Shown: piece after piece, positions 7,598-14,756 of the stretch
Position numbering within the stretch: position 1 is the stretch's first letter
Layout: every line of letters starts with the position of its first letter
From: CAJXZP01 sp047610145
Lineage (GTDB): Bacteria; Bacteroidota; Bacteroidia; Flavobacteriales_G; Salibacteraceae
Assembly: GCA_047610145.1 (NCBI GenBank)
Contig: JBLFZF010000046.1
Location: forward strand, 1-24,759
Length of the DNA: 24,759 bases
Reading direction: 5' to 3'
Notes under the pieces: generated by a model
The model's database searches: none
What the model saw: the letters and a program-made list of their open reading frames with translations, nothing else
What the model was told of the DNA's origin: nothing
Position numbers and translations under genes: made by a program

Positions 7598-7625
7598 CAA
7601 ATATAGGTGATTTGAGTTTTGGCAA
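7598..7625 (-). promoter_or_regulatory. Promoter of the pyrR-pyrB operon (TTG-N17-TATATTTG)
   Basis: On the minus strand TTG (7623-7625), a 17-nt spacer and TATATTTG (7598-7605) match the Bacteroidetes promoter consensus TTG-N17-23-TAnnTTTG. The box ends 5 nt before the pyrR ATG at 7592. The predicted transcription start is the start codon itself or one base before it. Confidence 0.75.
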
Positions 7626-7702
7626 TCGGGTTTGAATAAAATAAAACAAGAGATTTATCTCGTATTTGATGAGTAAAAAAAAAGAAAAATCTTTCTGAAT
7701 TC

Positions 7703-7736
7703 TTGTCGACATATTTAAAAAGTCAACTTACATTTG
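7703..7736 (+). promoter_or_regulatory. Promoter of the SRP RNA gene (TTG-N23-TACATTTG)
   Basis: TTG at 7703-7705 and TACATTTG at 7729-7736 match the Bacteroidetes consensus with a long 23-nt spacer. The SRP RNA closing stem begins at 7741-7742, so transcription starts about 5-6 nt after the box. This gives an internal ruler for start-site spacing at other promoters in the window. Confidence 0.75.
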
Positions 7737-7740
7737 CAGC

Positions 7741-7846
7741 GCGGGTTAGTCTTACGCGACCAGCTCCCTTTTAATCCCCCAGGTCAGGAATGAAGCAAGG
7801 GTCAAAGGTTGTAGCGGTGCGATGTAAATTGCTAACCCGTTTTTTT
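7741..7846 (+). ncRNA. ffs: Signal recognition particle RNA (small bacterial 4.5S type)
   Basis: A ~100-nt RNA folds into one long hairpin. CGGGTTAG at 7742-7749 pairs with CTAACCCG at 7832-7839. The conserved Ffh-binding apical region is CCAGGTCAGGAATGAAGCAAGG (split around 7779-7800): GGTCAGG on one side, a GGAAT-type tetraloop, and AAGCA on the other, as in 4.5S RNAs. The RNA binds Ffh and FtsY to target nascent membrane and secreted proteins. The closing stem plus seven T residues (7840-7846) doubles as an intrinsic terminator. It lies between pyrR, which is divergent, and a convergent small lipoprotein gene, with its own promoter at 7703-7736. Confidence 0.93.
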
Positions 7847-7851
7847 ATGCC

Positions 7852-8058
7852 CTAATTTCTTAAACAAACCGCACCATTATTTTCTCTTTTCACAATCTCA
7901 TTTTGATCGGCAGTGCACACATTTTGATGCACTTCCGTTTGATCAATTACGTTTCCATTGCTATCTAATATGTCTTGAGTTTCTACACATTCATAGCATT
8001 TTGAACAGGAAGAAAAACAAACAAGAAGCCATGCTCCGTAAATAAAAATATTTTTCAT
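7852..8058 (-). CDS. Small cysteine-rich lipoprotein, unknown function
   Basis: A 68-residue protein with a lipoprotein signal: a charged start, a hydrophobic stretch and FSSC with the lipidated Cys at position 18. After it come C21, C24, C48 and C65. The CYEC stretch just after the lipobox, together with the two later cysteines, suggests two disulfides or a small metal site in the periplasm. Short lipoproteins with a similar C-x-x-C start occur in Bacteroidetes, but I know no function. It ends 5 nt from the SRP RNA T-tract on the opposite strand. Its promoter is not clear. Confidence 0.75.
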   Translation of the reverse strand: MKNIFIYGAWLLVCFSSCSKCYECVETQDILDSNGNVIDQTEVHQNVCTADQNEIVKRENNGAVCLRN

Positions 8059-8118
8059 AATTTAAGTACCCATTGATTGTCGAAAATTAACCAATTTTGA
8101 TGCTTAAATTTCTATACG

Positions 8119-8574
8119 ATGCATCGAATTATTATTCTTATACTTTTATCAATCCTTTGCTTTTCCTGTACTTCTAGTAAAGAAAAAGTAATTCAAATGA
8201 ACTGGCTAGTAGGAAGCTGGACCAGACAATACAATGAAGTTACTCAAGTAGAGATCTGGACTGCCACAGGTGATTCAATTACTGGAGCCTCTTACTTTGT
8301 TCAAGAAAATGACAGCACTTTAATGTCATCATATCAGATCGTGCCTGACAACAATGAGATTCGTCTTTTCACGCAAGAAATGGGATTTGAATCAAAGGTG
8401 GAATATCAACTTACATATTTCTCTAGCGATAGCTTAATATTTGAAACGAAACAACATATTTGGCCTCAAAATATCATGCTCTATAATGAATCCAAAAAAG
8501 TTTACATCAAATCATTGTCGGGAATGCAACAGCAGATGAAAAACTTTGTTCATTTTAAATTCGCAAAGGAATAA
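8119..8574 (+). CDS. Lipoprotein with DUF6265-like beta-barrel domain
   Basis: A 151-residue predicted lipoprotein. The signal is MHRIIILILLSILCFSC with the lipidated Cys at about residue 17. The mature part opens with MNWLVGSWTRQ, the WLxGxW motif typical of lipocalin-like DUF6265 domains in Bacteroidetes, followed by EIWTATGDSITGASYF and alternating strands through to FVHFKF. Such domains are thought to be small barrels that may bind hydrophobic ligands, but no activity is known. It is divergent from the 68-residue lipoprotein gene, with a 60-nt shared upstream region. A near-match -7 box CAATTTTG lies in that region but is not convincing. Confidence 0.78.
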   Translation: MHRIIILILLSILCFSCTSSKEKVIQMNWLVGSWTRQYNEVTQVEIWTATGDSITGASYFVQENDSTLMSSYQIVPDNNEIRLFTQEMGFESKVEYQLTYFSSDSLIFETKQHIWPQNIMLYNESKKVYIKSLSGMQQQMKNFVHFKFAKE

Positions 8575-8623
8575 AGCGAGTCTAGAAATATTGAGGTCAG
8601 GTGAAATAATTTACGAATTACAT

Positions 8624-8631
8624 TACATTTG
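8624..8631 (+). promoter_or_regulatory. -7 box (TACATTTG) upstream of the small outer-membrane-like protein
   Basis: TACATTTG is an exact TAnnTTTG match and identical to the SRP RNA box. Transcription would begin near 8636, giving a leader of about 25 nt before the ATG at 8661. The nearest upstream TTG (8591-8593) is 30 nt away, too far for the consensus. Confidence 0.5.
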
Positions 8632-8660
8632 TATCTGAAATCAATTAACAAAAACTTGAA

Positions 8661-9089
8661 ATGAAAAAAATCACATTATTATTTGTCTTCGTTATCTTTA
8701 GTTTATTTGCAGATGCCCAAGCAAAAAAACAAGTAAGTTTTGGTTTGATAGGGGCTTCGTATGAAATACCTGTATCAGAAGCTATTACAATTGCACCAAC
8801 TGCCTTTACAAATTTTGATTTAAATTATATTGTTTTGGGTGTGAAAGCCAATTTTTATTTAGATGATTTAATTGATTTACCCAGTGCATGGGATGTATAT
8901 GGTGGCGCTAACTTAGGCTTCGGTCTTGCCATTTCAGATAAATACAGTAGTGACCTAAACCTTGGACTTCAAATTGGTGGCAGATGGTTTTGGAGTGATA
9001 AATGGGGCGTATACCTGGAAGGTGGTGGTGGTAGTCTAGGTGGAGACGTATTAGGAACATATGGCGCTGGACTAACAATGGTATTGTAA
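8661..9089 (+). CDS. Small outer-membrane beta-barrel-like protein
   Basis: A 142-residue protein with a clear Sec signal peptide (MKKITLLFVFVIFSLFADAQA, cleavage near residue 20). The rest alternates amphipathic strands rich in Gly and aromatics: VSFGLIGASYEI, YIVLGVKANFYL, WDVYGGANLGFGLAI, LNLGLQIGGRWFW, WGVYLEGGGG and TYGAGLTMVL, ending in a hydrophobic residue. This fits a small 8-stranded outer membrane barrel of the kind common in Bacteroidetes. The function is unknown. It is followed by a strong bidirectional terminator and has its own promoter box upstream. Confidence 0.78.
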   Translation: MKKITLLFVFVIFSLFADAQAKKQVSFGLIGASYEIPVSEAITIAPTAFTNFDLNYIVLGVKANFYLDDLIDLPSAWDVYGGANLGFGLAISDKYSSDLNLGLQIGGRWFWSDKWGVYLEGGGGSLGGDVLGTYGAGLTMVL

Positions 9090-9109
9090 TCCACAAAAAT
9101 GATCAAAAT

Positions 9110-9147
9110 AAAAAAGCTCGGTAGACAAGAATCTACCGAGCTTTTTT
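9110..9147. terminator. Bidirectional intrinsic terminator
   Basis: The A-run and GCTCGGTAGA (9116-9125) pair across the 6-nt loop CAAGAA with TCTACCGAGC (9132-9141), followed by six T. The A-run on the left gives a T-run on the minus strand, so it can end transcription from both sides. It serves the small barrel gene and the long minus-strand prmC-ligA-dapA operon, and its T-tract overlaps the stop codon of the DinB-like gene. Confidence 0.9.
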
Positions 9148-9619
9148 ACGACTTATTTTTAAAAACCATTTTTTTCATTGACATTATTATACCTAGATGA
9201 ACGCCCTCATGAACGTTATTAAATGCAACTGCATCTTCTACATTTTGTAGGGTAACACCATAACTAGTAGGATACGCTTTAAAATCATCACTTGTTAATT
9301 CTTTCATTTCAAAATCCTCTTCGGTGTTTTCAATCACCACTATTAGTAGGGATTTTAACTCTTCAATATCCTCAGCTGTATATAAACTTTCCGGCTTTGT
9401 TCCTTTTCTAAACTCAGAAATAATATTATCAGACAGCAAAATATCATTACCTGATAACCCATACGTAAGTAATTGTTGCGTAGCTAATAGATGTCCAATG
9501 TGCCAAATAATATTATTGGTGAACCCTTCTGGAATTTCGTTTAATTGATGCGTAGATAATTCCTCAATTACTTTTAAAACGTTTTCGCGCGTTTGGCGAT
9601 TTACTTGAAATAAATTCAT
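9146..9619 (-). CDS. DinB-superfamily protein (putative metal-dependent)
   Basis: A four-helix-bundle DinB/YfiT-like protein of 157 residues from the chosen start. The three metal-binding histidines appear in the typical places: WHIGHLL in helix 2 and NNVHEGVHLG in the last helix. Family members include bacillithiol transferases and maleylpyruvate isomerase-like enzymes, but Bacteroidetes members next to dapA have no known reaction. The frame is open nine codons further upstream to 9646, which would overlap dapA by 26 nt. MNLFQVNRQTRENV at 9619 looks like the usual family beginning and leaves a 1-nt gap after the dapA stop. It is the last gene of the operon, and its stop codon lies in the terminator at 9110-9147. 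Confidence 0.82.
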   Translation of the reverse strand: MNLFQVNRQTRENVLKVIEELSTHQLNEIPEGFTNNIIWHIGHLLATQQLLTYGLSGNDILLSDNIISEFRKGTKPESLYTAEDIEELKSLLIVVIENTEEDFEMKELTSDDFKAYPTSYGVTLQNVEDAVAFNNVHEGVHLGIIMSMKKMVFKNKS

Positions 9620-9620
9620 A

Positions 9621-10508
9621 CTAATTTGTTTTAATATTTGCTGCATCTAAAGCTGATTTCAATCTTAATCTTAAATCATTAGACACTGGAAGTAAAGGCA
9701 TCAACATATTCTCCTCTCCTATTCCAATCATTTTCAGGACTGCTTTTATGCCTCCTGGGTTTCCCTCTTCAAATAAAAGAGGAATTATATCACATAATTG
9801 ATAATGTCTTTTTCTAGCCGTTTTAAAATCACCATTTACTACTGAATGAACTAAATCAGAAAACTCCACAGGTAAAGCATTTGCAATTACGCTTATCACG
9901 CCATCAGCTCCTAAACCCATTTGATGTAGAATTAAGTCATCATCACCACTCCATACTTTGAAAGATGAAGGACGGTATTTAATTATTTGACTCATTTGGC
10001 TTAAGTCTCCGGAAGCCTCTTTCACGCCAATAATATTATTCAACTCCGCTAATTTTAAAGTAGTTGAAGCCAACATATTTGAACCTGTTCTACCCGGCAC
10101 ATTGTATAAGATAATGGGTAAATCGAAAGCTTCATTCAAGGCCGAGAAATGTGCTATAATTCCTTGCTGAGAAGGTTTGTTATAATAAGGACTTACAGAC
10201 AAAATAGCGGAAACACCCGCTAACTCTAGGGACTTATAGCTTTCAATTAACACCTGTGTATTGTTACCTCCATGACCATAAACTAGCGGCAATCTCGAAT
10301 TGATATGTTTGACCGAAAAAGTCAATACCTCTTGTTTCTTTTGTAAAGATAATGTAGCCGACTCTCCCGTAGTTCCTTGAACCACAAGAAAATCTACGTT
10401 TCCATTAATAGTATGATCTATTAATTGACCAAATGCCGAGTAATCAATTTCACCCGCCCCATCAAAAGGAGTCACTAAAGCTACTCCTACACCCTTTAAA
10501 TTTTCCAT
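9621..10508 (-). CDS. dapA: 4-Hydroxy-tetrahydrodipicolinate synthase
   Basis: A 295-residue DapA, which condenses pyruvate with aspartate semialdehyde in the first committed step of lysine/diaminopimelate synthesis. The active-site set is complete: GTTGES at 45-50, Y109, YNVPGRTG with Y135 and R140, and the Schiff-base lysine K163 in IGVKEASGDL. It starts VGVALVTPF, a hallmark of the family. It lies 6 nt after the DUF6913 gene and 1 nt before the DinB-like gene in the prmC-ligA operon. The product feeds meso-diaminopimelate for peptidoglycan as well as lysine. Confidence 0.97.
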   Translation of the reverse strand: MENLKGVGVALVTPFDGAGEIDYSAFGQLIDHTINGNVDFLVVQGTTGESATLSLQKKQEVLTFSVKHINSRLPLVYGHGGNNTQVLIESYKSLELAGVSAILSVSPYYNKPSQQGIIAHFSALNEAFDLPIILYNVPGRTGSNMLASTTLKLAELNNIIGVKEASGDLSQMSQIIKYRPSSFKVWSGDDDLILHQMGLGADGVISVIANALPVEFSDLVHSVVNGDFKTARKRHYQLCDIIPLLFEEGNPGGIKAVLKMIGIGEENMLMPLLPVSNDLRLRLKSALDAANIKTN

Positions 10509-10514
10509 GATATA

Positions 10515-11054
10515 CTACCCTTTATTTATCATTTTCAAAAAATGAATTACACTTTTCAAATACTCTTTTTTATCAGATCCTTTCTGGTTAATCAGTAAAT
10601 CAAATATTTTTTGATGTACTGAATTATCCCGTCCTACTTTTGTTTTTGCATCTATCAATGTTAAAAAATATTCTGTAGGCATCTTATATTTATCCGTGAA
10701 ATCTATCAATAAATCAAAAGAATCATTGAGAATTCTCTTGCTATATTCTTCGGTAGGGAAACCCATAAAGCGAATTTCACTTTTAGTTAAAACGCGAACA
10801 ATACTTGCATCCAGATATGTGGGAGATACTTTTTCTTCACAATAGCCAAGAACTAAAATTGCATTAACCCCTTCTAATTTTAAAACCTTCACTAATTCTA
10901 TGACTAATTGATAATCAGACTCGGTTCCAATATCAAAAATCACTACAGCCGAATTCATTGCGGATAGATTTAGCGCCACTGAATTCCTCTCTAACCTCAT
11001 CCACTTTCTACCTAACAACCACCTTCCAATGGTATTTGCAAAAAACTCCATCAT
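10515..11054 (-). CDS. DUF6913-type conserved Bacteroidetes protein
   Basis: A 179-residue protein with no signal peptide or membrane helix. The N-terminus is basic (GRWLLGRKWMRLERNSVALNL), followed by alternating strands and helices such as SAVVIFDIGTE and NAILVLGY. A DLLIDFTDKYKMPTEYFLTLIDAK segment contains the most conserved part as I recall the family. Its position between ligA and dapA matches the DUF6913 proteins of Flavobacteriia. The function is unknown. It overlaps ligA by 4 nt (ATGA), so translation is probably coupled. Confidence 0.75.
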   Translation of the reverse strand: MMEFFANTIGRWLLGRKWMRLERNSVALNLSAMNSAVVIFDIGTESDYQLVIELVKVLKLEGVNAILVLGYCEEKVSPTYLDASIVRVLTKSEIRFMGFPTEEYSKRILNDSFDLLIDFTDKYKMPTEYFLTLIDAKTKVGRDNSVHQKIFDLLINQKGSDKKEYLKSVIHFLKMINKG

Positions 11055-13063
11055 AACTCGTTTAATAAGTTCATTAAATCGTTTTCAGAAATAATTTCCA
11101 CCCCCAATTTTTCCGCTTTCTCCAATTTGCTAGGTCCCATTTTATCACCCGCTACAATAAATGCTGTTTTCTTTGAGATAGAACCCGAATTTTTACCGCC
11201 ATTAAACTCAATCATTTTTTTAAGTTCATCTCTACTATGAGTCACAAAAATACCCGAAATAACGATAGAAAGACCTTGCAATTTCTGACTAGTTAAGGAA
11301 GCTTCTTCTTCAGAAATTTCTAGATTAAAACCTAATTCCTTCATCCGTAATATTAACTCTCGATGACGAGACACAGAAAAATAGTCTAGAATACTTTGCA
11401 CGATAACCTTACCTATTTCATTCACCTCCATTAGCTGTTCTGCGGAAGCATTCATCAATTGATCTATACTTTTCAGATTTCTAGCTAATGTTTTTGCGAC
11501 TACCTCACCTATATGTCTAATTCCAAGAGCAAAAACAACCTTCTCAAATGGCTGAACTTTAGAATCCTCTAAACCTTTGAGGAGTTTCTTGACCGAAATA
11601 TCAGCCATTCCTTCTAATTCAATCAAATCTACGTAAGTCAAAGAGTATAAATCAATAAATTCTTTGACTAAACCAGAGTTATATAATGCCACAACGGTCT
11701 CATCACCAATACCTTCAATATCCATCACTTTCCTAGAAATGAAATGCTGTATTCTACCCACTACTTGAGGAGGACAACCGGCTTCATTCATACAATAATG
11801 ATTAGCTTCTCCTTCCTTTCTTTCGAGTTCTTGCTCACATTCAGGACATGTATCCGGATATTGATAGGCTATCGCTTCCGAATTACGTAACTCCATATTA
11901 ACGGCCGTAACTTTCGGGATTATCTCCCCTCCTTTTTCCACCTGAACGATATCTCCAATTCGCAAGTCTAATTTTTGAATATAATCTTCATTAAATAAAG
12001 AGGCTCGCTTTACCACCGTTCCTGCCAATAAAACGGGTTCCAATTGAGCCACTGGCGTTAAAGCCCCGGTTCGGCCTACTTGTAAAACGATATCATTTAA
12101 TTTAGTTTCTACCTGCTCTGCTTGATATTTAAAAGAAATAGCCCACTTAGGAGCTTTAGCTGTACTCCCTAATAATTTTTGCTGCTCTAAGCTGTTCACT
12201 TTTATTACAATGCCATCAATGGCAAAAGGAAGTGTGAATCTATTTTCACCCCAAAGATGAATGAAATCCATTATTTGATTTTTAGAGGCGCATATTTTAA
12301 ACCGGTTATTTTTTACTGATGGGGTTAAAAACCCAAACTCTGCTAATCCAGTAACCGCATTGTAATGGGTATGTATCGATGGATCTACATTTACACTACT
12401 ATAAATAAAGCACTCCAACCCACGTTGAGAAACGATAGCCGAATCTTGCAATTTGAGTGTTCCAGATGCTGTATTTCTGGGATTCGCATAGGGTTGATCA
12501 CCGTTAGCGACCACTTCCTCATTTAGCTTTTCAAAAGCAGCATTAGAAAACATAATCTCTCCACGAACCTCCAGTATGTTTGGATAGTCTCCCTTTAATT
12601 TGAGGGGAATAGATCGAATTGTTCTAACATTGTTAGACACATCATCTCCTTCCAATCCATTACCGCGAGTTATCGCTTGTTTAAAATTTCCATTCTCATA
12701 TTTGATAGCTATTGCCACGCCATCATATTTCAACTCGCAAACAAATTCAACATCTTCACTTTCTAGTTCTTTTTGAATTCTAGCAATAAACGCTTCAATT
12801 TCTTGCTCTGAATAAGAATTACCCAAAGACTGCATGGGCATATCATGCTTTACCGTGGTAAAACTCTTTGATACTTCTCCACCTACTCTTTTTGTAGGTG
12901 AGTTAGCGTCAAAAAACTGAGGATGGCTTTCTTCTAAATCTTGTAATTTACTAAGCAGTTGATCAAACTCAAAATCACTAATTGTTGGCGTATTCTCCAA
13001 ATAGTATAGATGATTATGTTGATGTAATTCGTTTCTTAATGCTTCAATATCCTTTTGAATCAT
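11051..13063 (-). CDS. ligA: NAD-dependent DNA ligase
   Basis: A full-length 670-residue bacterial LigA, which seals nicks in Okazaki fragments and in repair using NAD+. Domains run in order: Ia with the NAD-binding HNHLYYLENTPTISDFEFD at ~16-34, the nucleotidyltransferase with adenylation lysine K112 in ELKYDGVAIA, an OB fold, the four-cysteine zinc finger (CPECEQEL ... HYCMNEAGCPP), helix-hairpin-helix repeats (IEGIGDETV, GMADISVKK, GIRHIGEVVA, VNEIGKVI) and a C-terminal BRCT domain (GLSIVISGIF to the end). It shares 4-nt overlaps with both neighbours, placing it in the prmC-dapA operon. Confidence 0.98.
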   Translation of the reverse strand: MIQKDIEALRNELHQHNHLYYLENTPTISDFEFDQLLSKLQDLEESHPQFFDANSPTKRVGGEVSKSFTTVKHDMPMQSLGNSYSEQEIEAFIARIQKELESEDVEFVCELKYDGVAIAIKYENGNFKQAITRGNGLEGDDVSNNVRTIRSIPLKLKGDYPNILEVRGEIMFSNAAFEKLNEEVVANGDQPYANPRNTASGTLKLQDSAIVSQRGLECFIYSSVNVDPSIHTHYNAVTGLAEFGFLTPSVKNNRFKICASKNQIMDFIHLWGENRFTLPFAIDGIVIKVNSLEQQKLLGSTAKAPKWAISFKYQAEQVETKLNDIVLQVGRTGALTPVAQLEPVLLAGTVVKRASLFNEDYIQKLDLRIGDIVQVEKGGEIIPKVTAVNMELRNSEAIAYQYPDTCPECEQELERKEGEANHYCMNEAGCPPQVVGRIQHFISRKVMDIEGIGDETVVALYNSGLVKEFIDLYSLTYVDLIELEGMADISVKKLLKGLEDSKVQPFEKVVFALGIRHIGEVVAKTLARNLKSIDQLMNASAEQLMEVNEIGKVIVQSILDYFSVSRHRELILRMKELGFNLEISEEEASLTSQKLQGLSIVISGIFVTHSRDELKKMIEFNGGKNSGSISKKTAFIVAGDKMGPSKLEKAEKLGVEIISENDLMNLLNEL

Positions 13064-13788
13064 GCTTTATTATTTGTAGAATTCTGGATGTTTATTTTTA
13101 AATCAGTTGGCCACAAGTTATTCTTTTCTCTAAGGTAAATAGATTTCATTTTATTGACTTCCTTATGGTGCAGTGCCGAAGTTATAAGTTGACCCAACTT
13201 AAATTTCACCCCGTATGAATAAAAAGGGGCACTTAATAATTCGCGTGCATCGAGAGATGTACTGCTTGTAAAACGGTAGCTAATACCTGATGCAAAAGTC
13301 AACCAGTGATTTAGATTTATACGGCCATGCGGGTCTAGCGAAAAGAATCCGAGTTCATCACTTTCCCAATCATGAGATTTCGTTGAGTTTCGTTCTTCCT
13401 GCATGGCTAGGCCTTCCATTTTTCCTCTACCTATAGTTATTGGAGCCCTAACATACCCGAAATAATTTTCAATAAACGCGTATTCAAAACAACTCCCAAC
13501 CAATTTCGGATAAAAAGTATTACACCCTTCACTCCAGCCTAAGTACAATCCAAACTTATAGTTTTTTCTACATTGAAAACCCACTTTAAACATATTCATT
13601 TTCACATTCACACCCGATGTCAGAAGTATTTTTTCATGACCCAAAACTACCCAGAATTTGGTTTTATAAAAAAACCATTCCATAATGTCAGAATCCCGAA
13701 TGGCATCCTTATTTGTATACGACTCTTGCGCATACATAGGGGTGACTGAACACGCTAAAAACAGAGGTAAGCTACACCTAACTCTCAT
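13060..13788 (-). CDS. Predicted exported/outer-membrane protein of unknown function
   Basis: A 242-residue protein with a signal peptide (MRVRCSLPLFLACSVTPMYAQ, cleavage after ~20). The mature part is rich in aromatic, alternating strands (FWVVLGHEKILLTSGV, MFKVGFQCRKNYKFGLYLGW, WLTFASGISYRF, YSYGVKFKLG), consistent with an outer-membrane or periplasmic barrel. The C-terminus is a charged helix (KEVNKMKSIYLREKNNLW), which would be unusual for the end of a barrel. I do not recognise the family. It overlaps prmC (upstream) and ligA (downstream) by 4 nt each, so it is translated as part of the operon. Confidence 0.7.
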   Translation of the reverse strand: MRVRCSLPLFLACSVTPMYAQESYTNKDAIRDSDIMEWFFYKTKFWVVLGHEKILLTSGVNVKMNMFKVGFQCRKNYKFGLYLGWSEGCNTFYPKLVGSCFEYAFIENYFGYVRAPITIGRGKMEGLAMQEERNSTKSHDWESDELGFFSLDPHGRINLNHWLTFASGISYRFTSSTSLDARELLSAPFYSYGVKFKLGQLITSALHHKEVNKMKSIYLREKNNLWPTDLKINIQNSTNNKA

Positions 13789-14648
13789 CGTTTCTGTGCT
13801 CTTGCCATTCTAGGCTTATCAAAAATATCGTTCCGTATTTCACAGTTAATAAATCCTGACTTTTCTAATAACTGTGTTGTTTCCTTTGCATATTTTTCAT
13901 TAATTTCAAAATACAAGGACCCATTAGGCTTCAAACTTTCGGCCGCCCAAATAGCAATCGCTTCATAAAATTGTAATGGATTAGAATCATTAACAAAAAG
14001 AGCAGAGTGTGGTTCATATTCTAACACATTATCTCGCATTTCTAATTTCTCTGAGTTCAAGACATAAGGTGGATTTGAAACTACTAGATCAAATTTCTCA
14101 GAAACTGCCTTTAGTTTTAGTGCATCTGCCCATACAAAGTGAATATTCACCTCATTAAGGTCCGCGTTTTCTGCGGCTAGGTTTAGCGCACTCTGTTGAT
14201 TATCAATAGCCGTTATGTGGGCGTTATTTAGCATTTTCTTTAACAAAATGGAGATACACCCGCTTCCAGTTCCAATATCCACAACATCTAAATCAACCTC
14301 CAACTTATGCGAATTTACGATCCATGAAACAAGTTCTTCTGTTTCTGGCCTTGGTATTAAAACCGAAGAGGTTACCTGGAGTATTTGCCCCATAAAGTCT
14401 GTCTCACCCGAAATGTATTGAACGGGCTCAAATTTCGCTAATCGTTTAGAAAAAGAAATAAAAGTTAGAATTTGACTTTCCGAAAGGCGCATATCGGGAT
14501 CTTTCATATAGTCTAAACGAACTATACTTAGCTCCGACTCCAACAATATCCAAAAAAAACTATCTACTTCATTCACAGGATATAAATCATCTAACTTCAG
14601 ATGAAAGTATTGGATCACAGACGCTATTTTATTGTCAGTCATTTTCAT
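13785..14648 (-). CDS. prmC: Peptide chain release factor N5-glutamine methyltransferase
   Basis: A 287-residue PrmC (HemK), which methylates the glutamine of the GGQ motif in RF1 and RF2 using S-adenosylmethionine. The N-terminal helical domain contains KFEPVQYISGETDFMG, the SAM loop is VVDIGTGSGCISI, and the catalytic motif NPPY appears in DLVVSNPPYVLN. IPRPETEELV is the other family hallmark. The start is ATG at 14648, though M3 at 14642 could also serve. It is the first gene of the six-gene minus-strand operon and divergent from ribD, an arrangement common in Bacteroidetes. Confidence 0.96.
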   Translation of the reverse strand: MKMTDNKIASVIQYFHLKLDDLYPVNEVDSFFWILLESELSIVRLDYMKDPDMRLSESQILTFISFSKRLAKFEPVQYISGETDFMGQILQVTSSVLIPRPETEELVSWIVNSHKLEVDLDVVDIGTGSGCISILLKKMLNNAHITAIDNQQSALNLAAENADLNEVNIHFVWADALKLKAVSEKFDLVVSNPPYVLNSEKLEMRDNVLEYEPHSALFVNDSNPLQFYEAIAIWAAESLKPNGSLYFEINEKYAKETTQLLEKSGFINCEIRNDIFDKPRMARAQKR

Positions 14649-14685
14649 GCAGATACTAGTGATTTTTGAGTGATCATAATAACGT

Positions 14686-14693
14686 CAAATATA
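14686..14693 (-). promoter_or_regulatory. -7 box (TATATTTG) upstream of the prmC operon
   Basis: On the minus strand TATATTTG is an exact TAnnTTTG match, identical to the pyrR promoter box. Transcription would start near 14681, leaving a leader of about 33 nt before prmC. No TTG is seen at consensus spacing. Confidence 0.55.
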
Positions 14694-14727
14694 ACCAAAT
14701 ACTTGTTTTTAAATTCATTGAAACACC

Positions 14728-14756
14728 TTGTAAATACTATAAAAATGATATATTTG
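14728..14756 (+). promoter_or_regulatory. Promoter-like TTG-N18-TATATTTG at the 5' end of ribD
   Basis: TTG (14728-14730), 18 nt and TATATTTG (14749-14756) form a full consensus match. It overlaps the ATG at 14745 that I call as the ribD start, and it would start transcription near 14761, inside the called gene. Either it is chance or the gene starts further down. Confidence 0.45.

Noticed and set aside
7593..7712. N-terminal extension of pyrR to 7712
   Set aside because: The frame is open, but the 40 extra residues are unlike PyrR, they overlap the pyrR promoter, and MRAKTIINQKHLE at 7592 is the normal family start.
9324..9548. A 74-codon plus-strand reading frame
   Set aside because: It is the antisense shadow of the DinB-like gene, whose histidine motifs are well conserved.
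14649..14744. FMN riboswitch before ribD
   Set aside because: The 96-nt gap is AT-rich, is filled by the divergent prmC promoter and lacks the conserved RFN helices.
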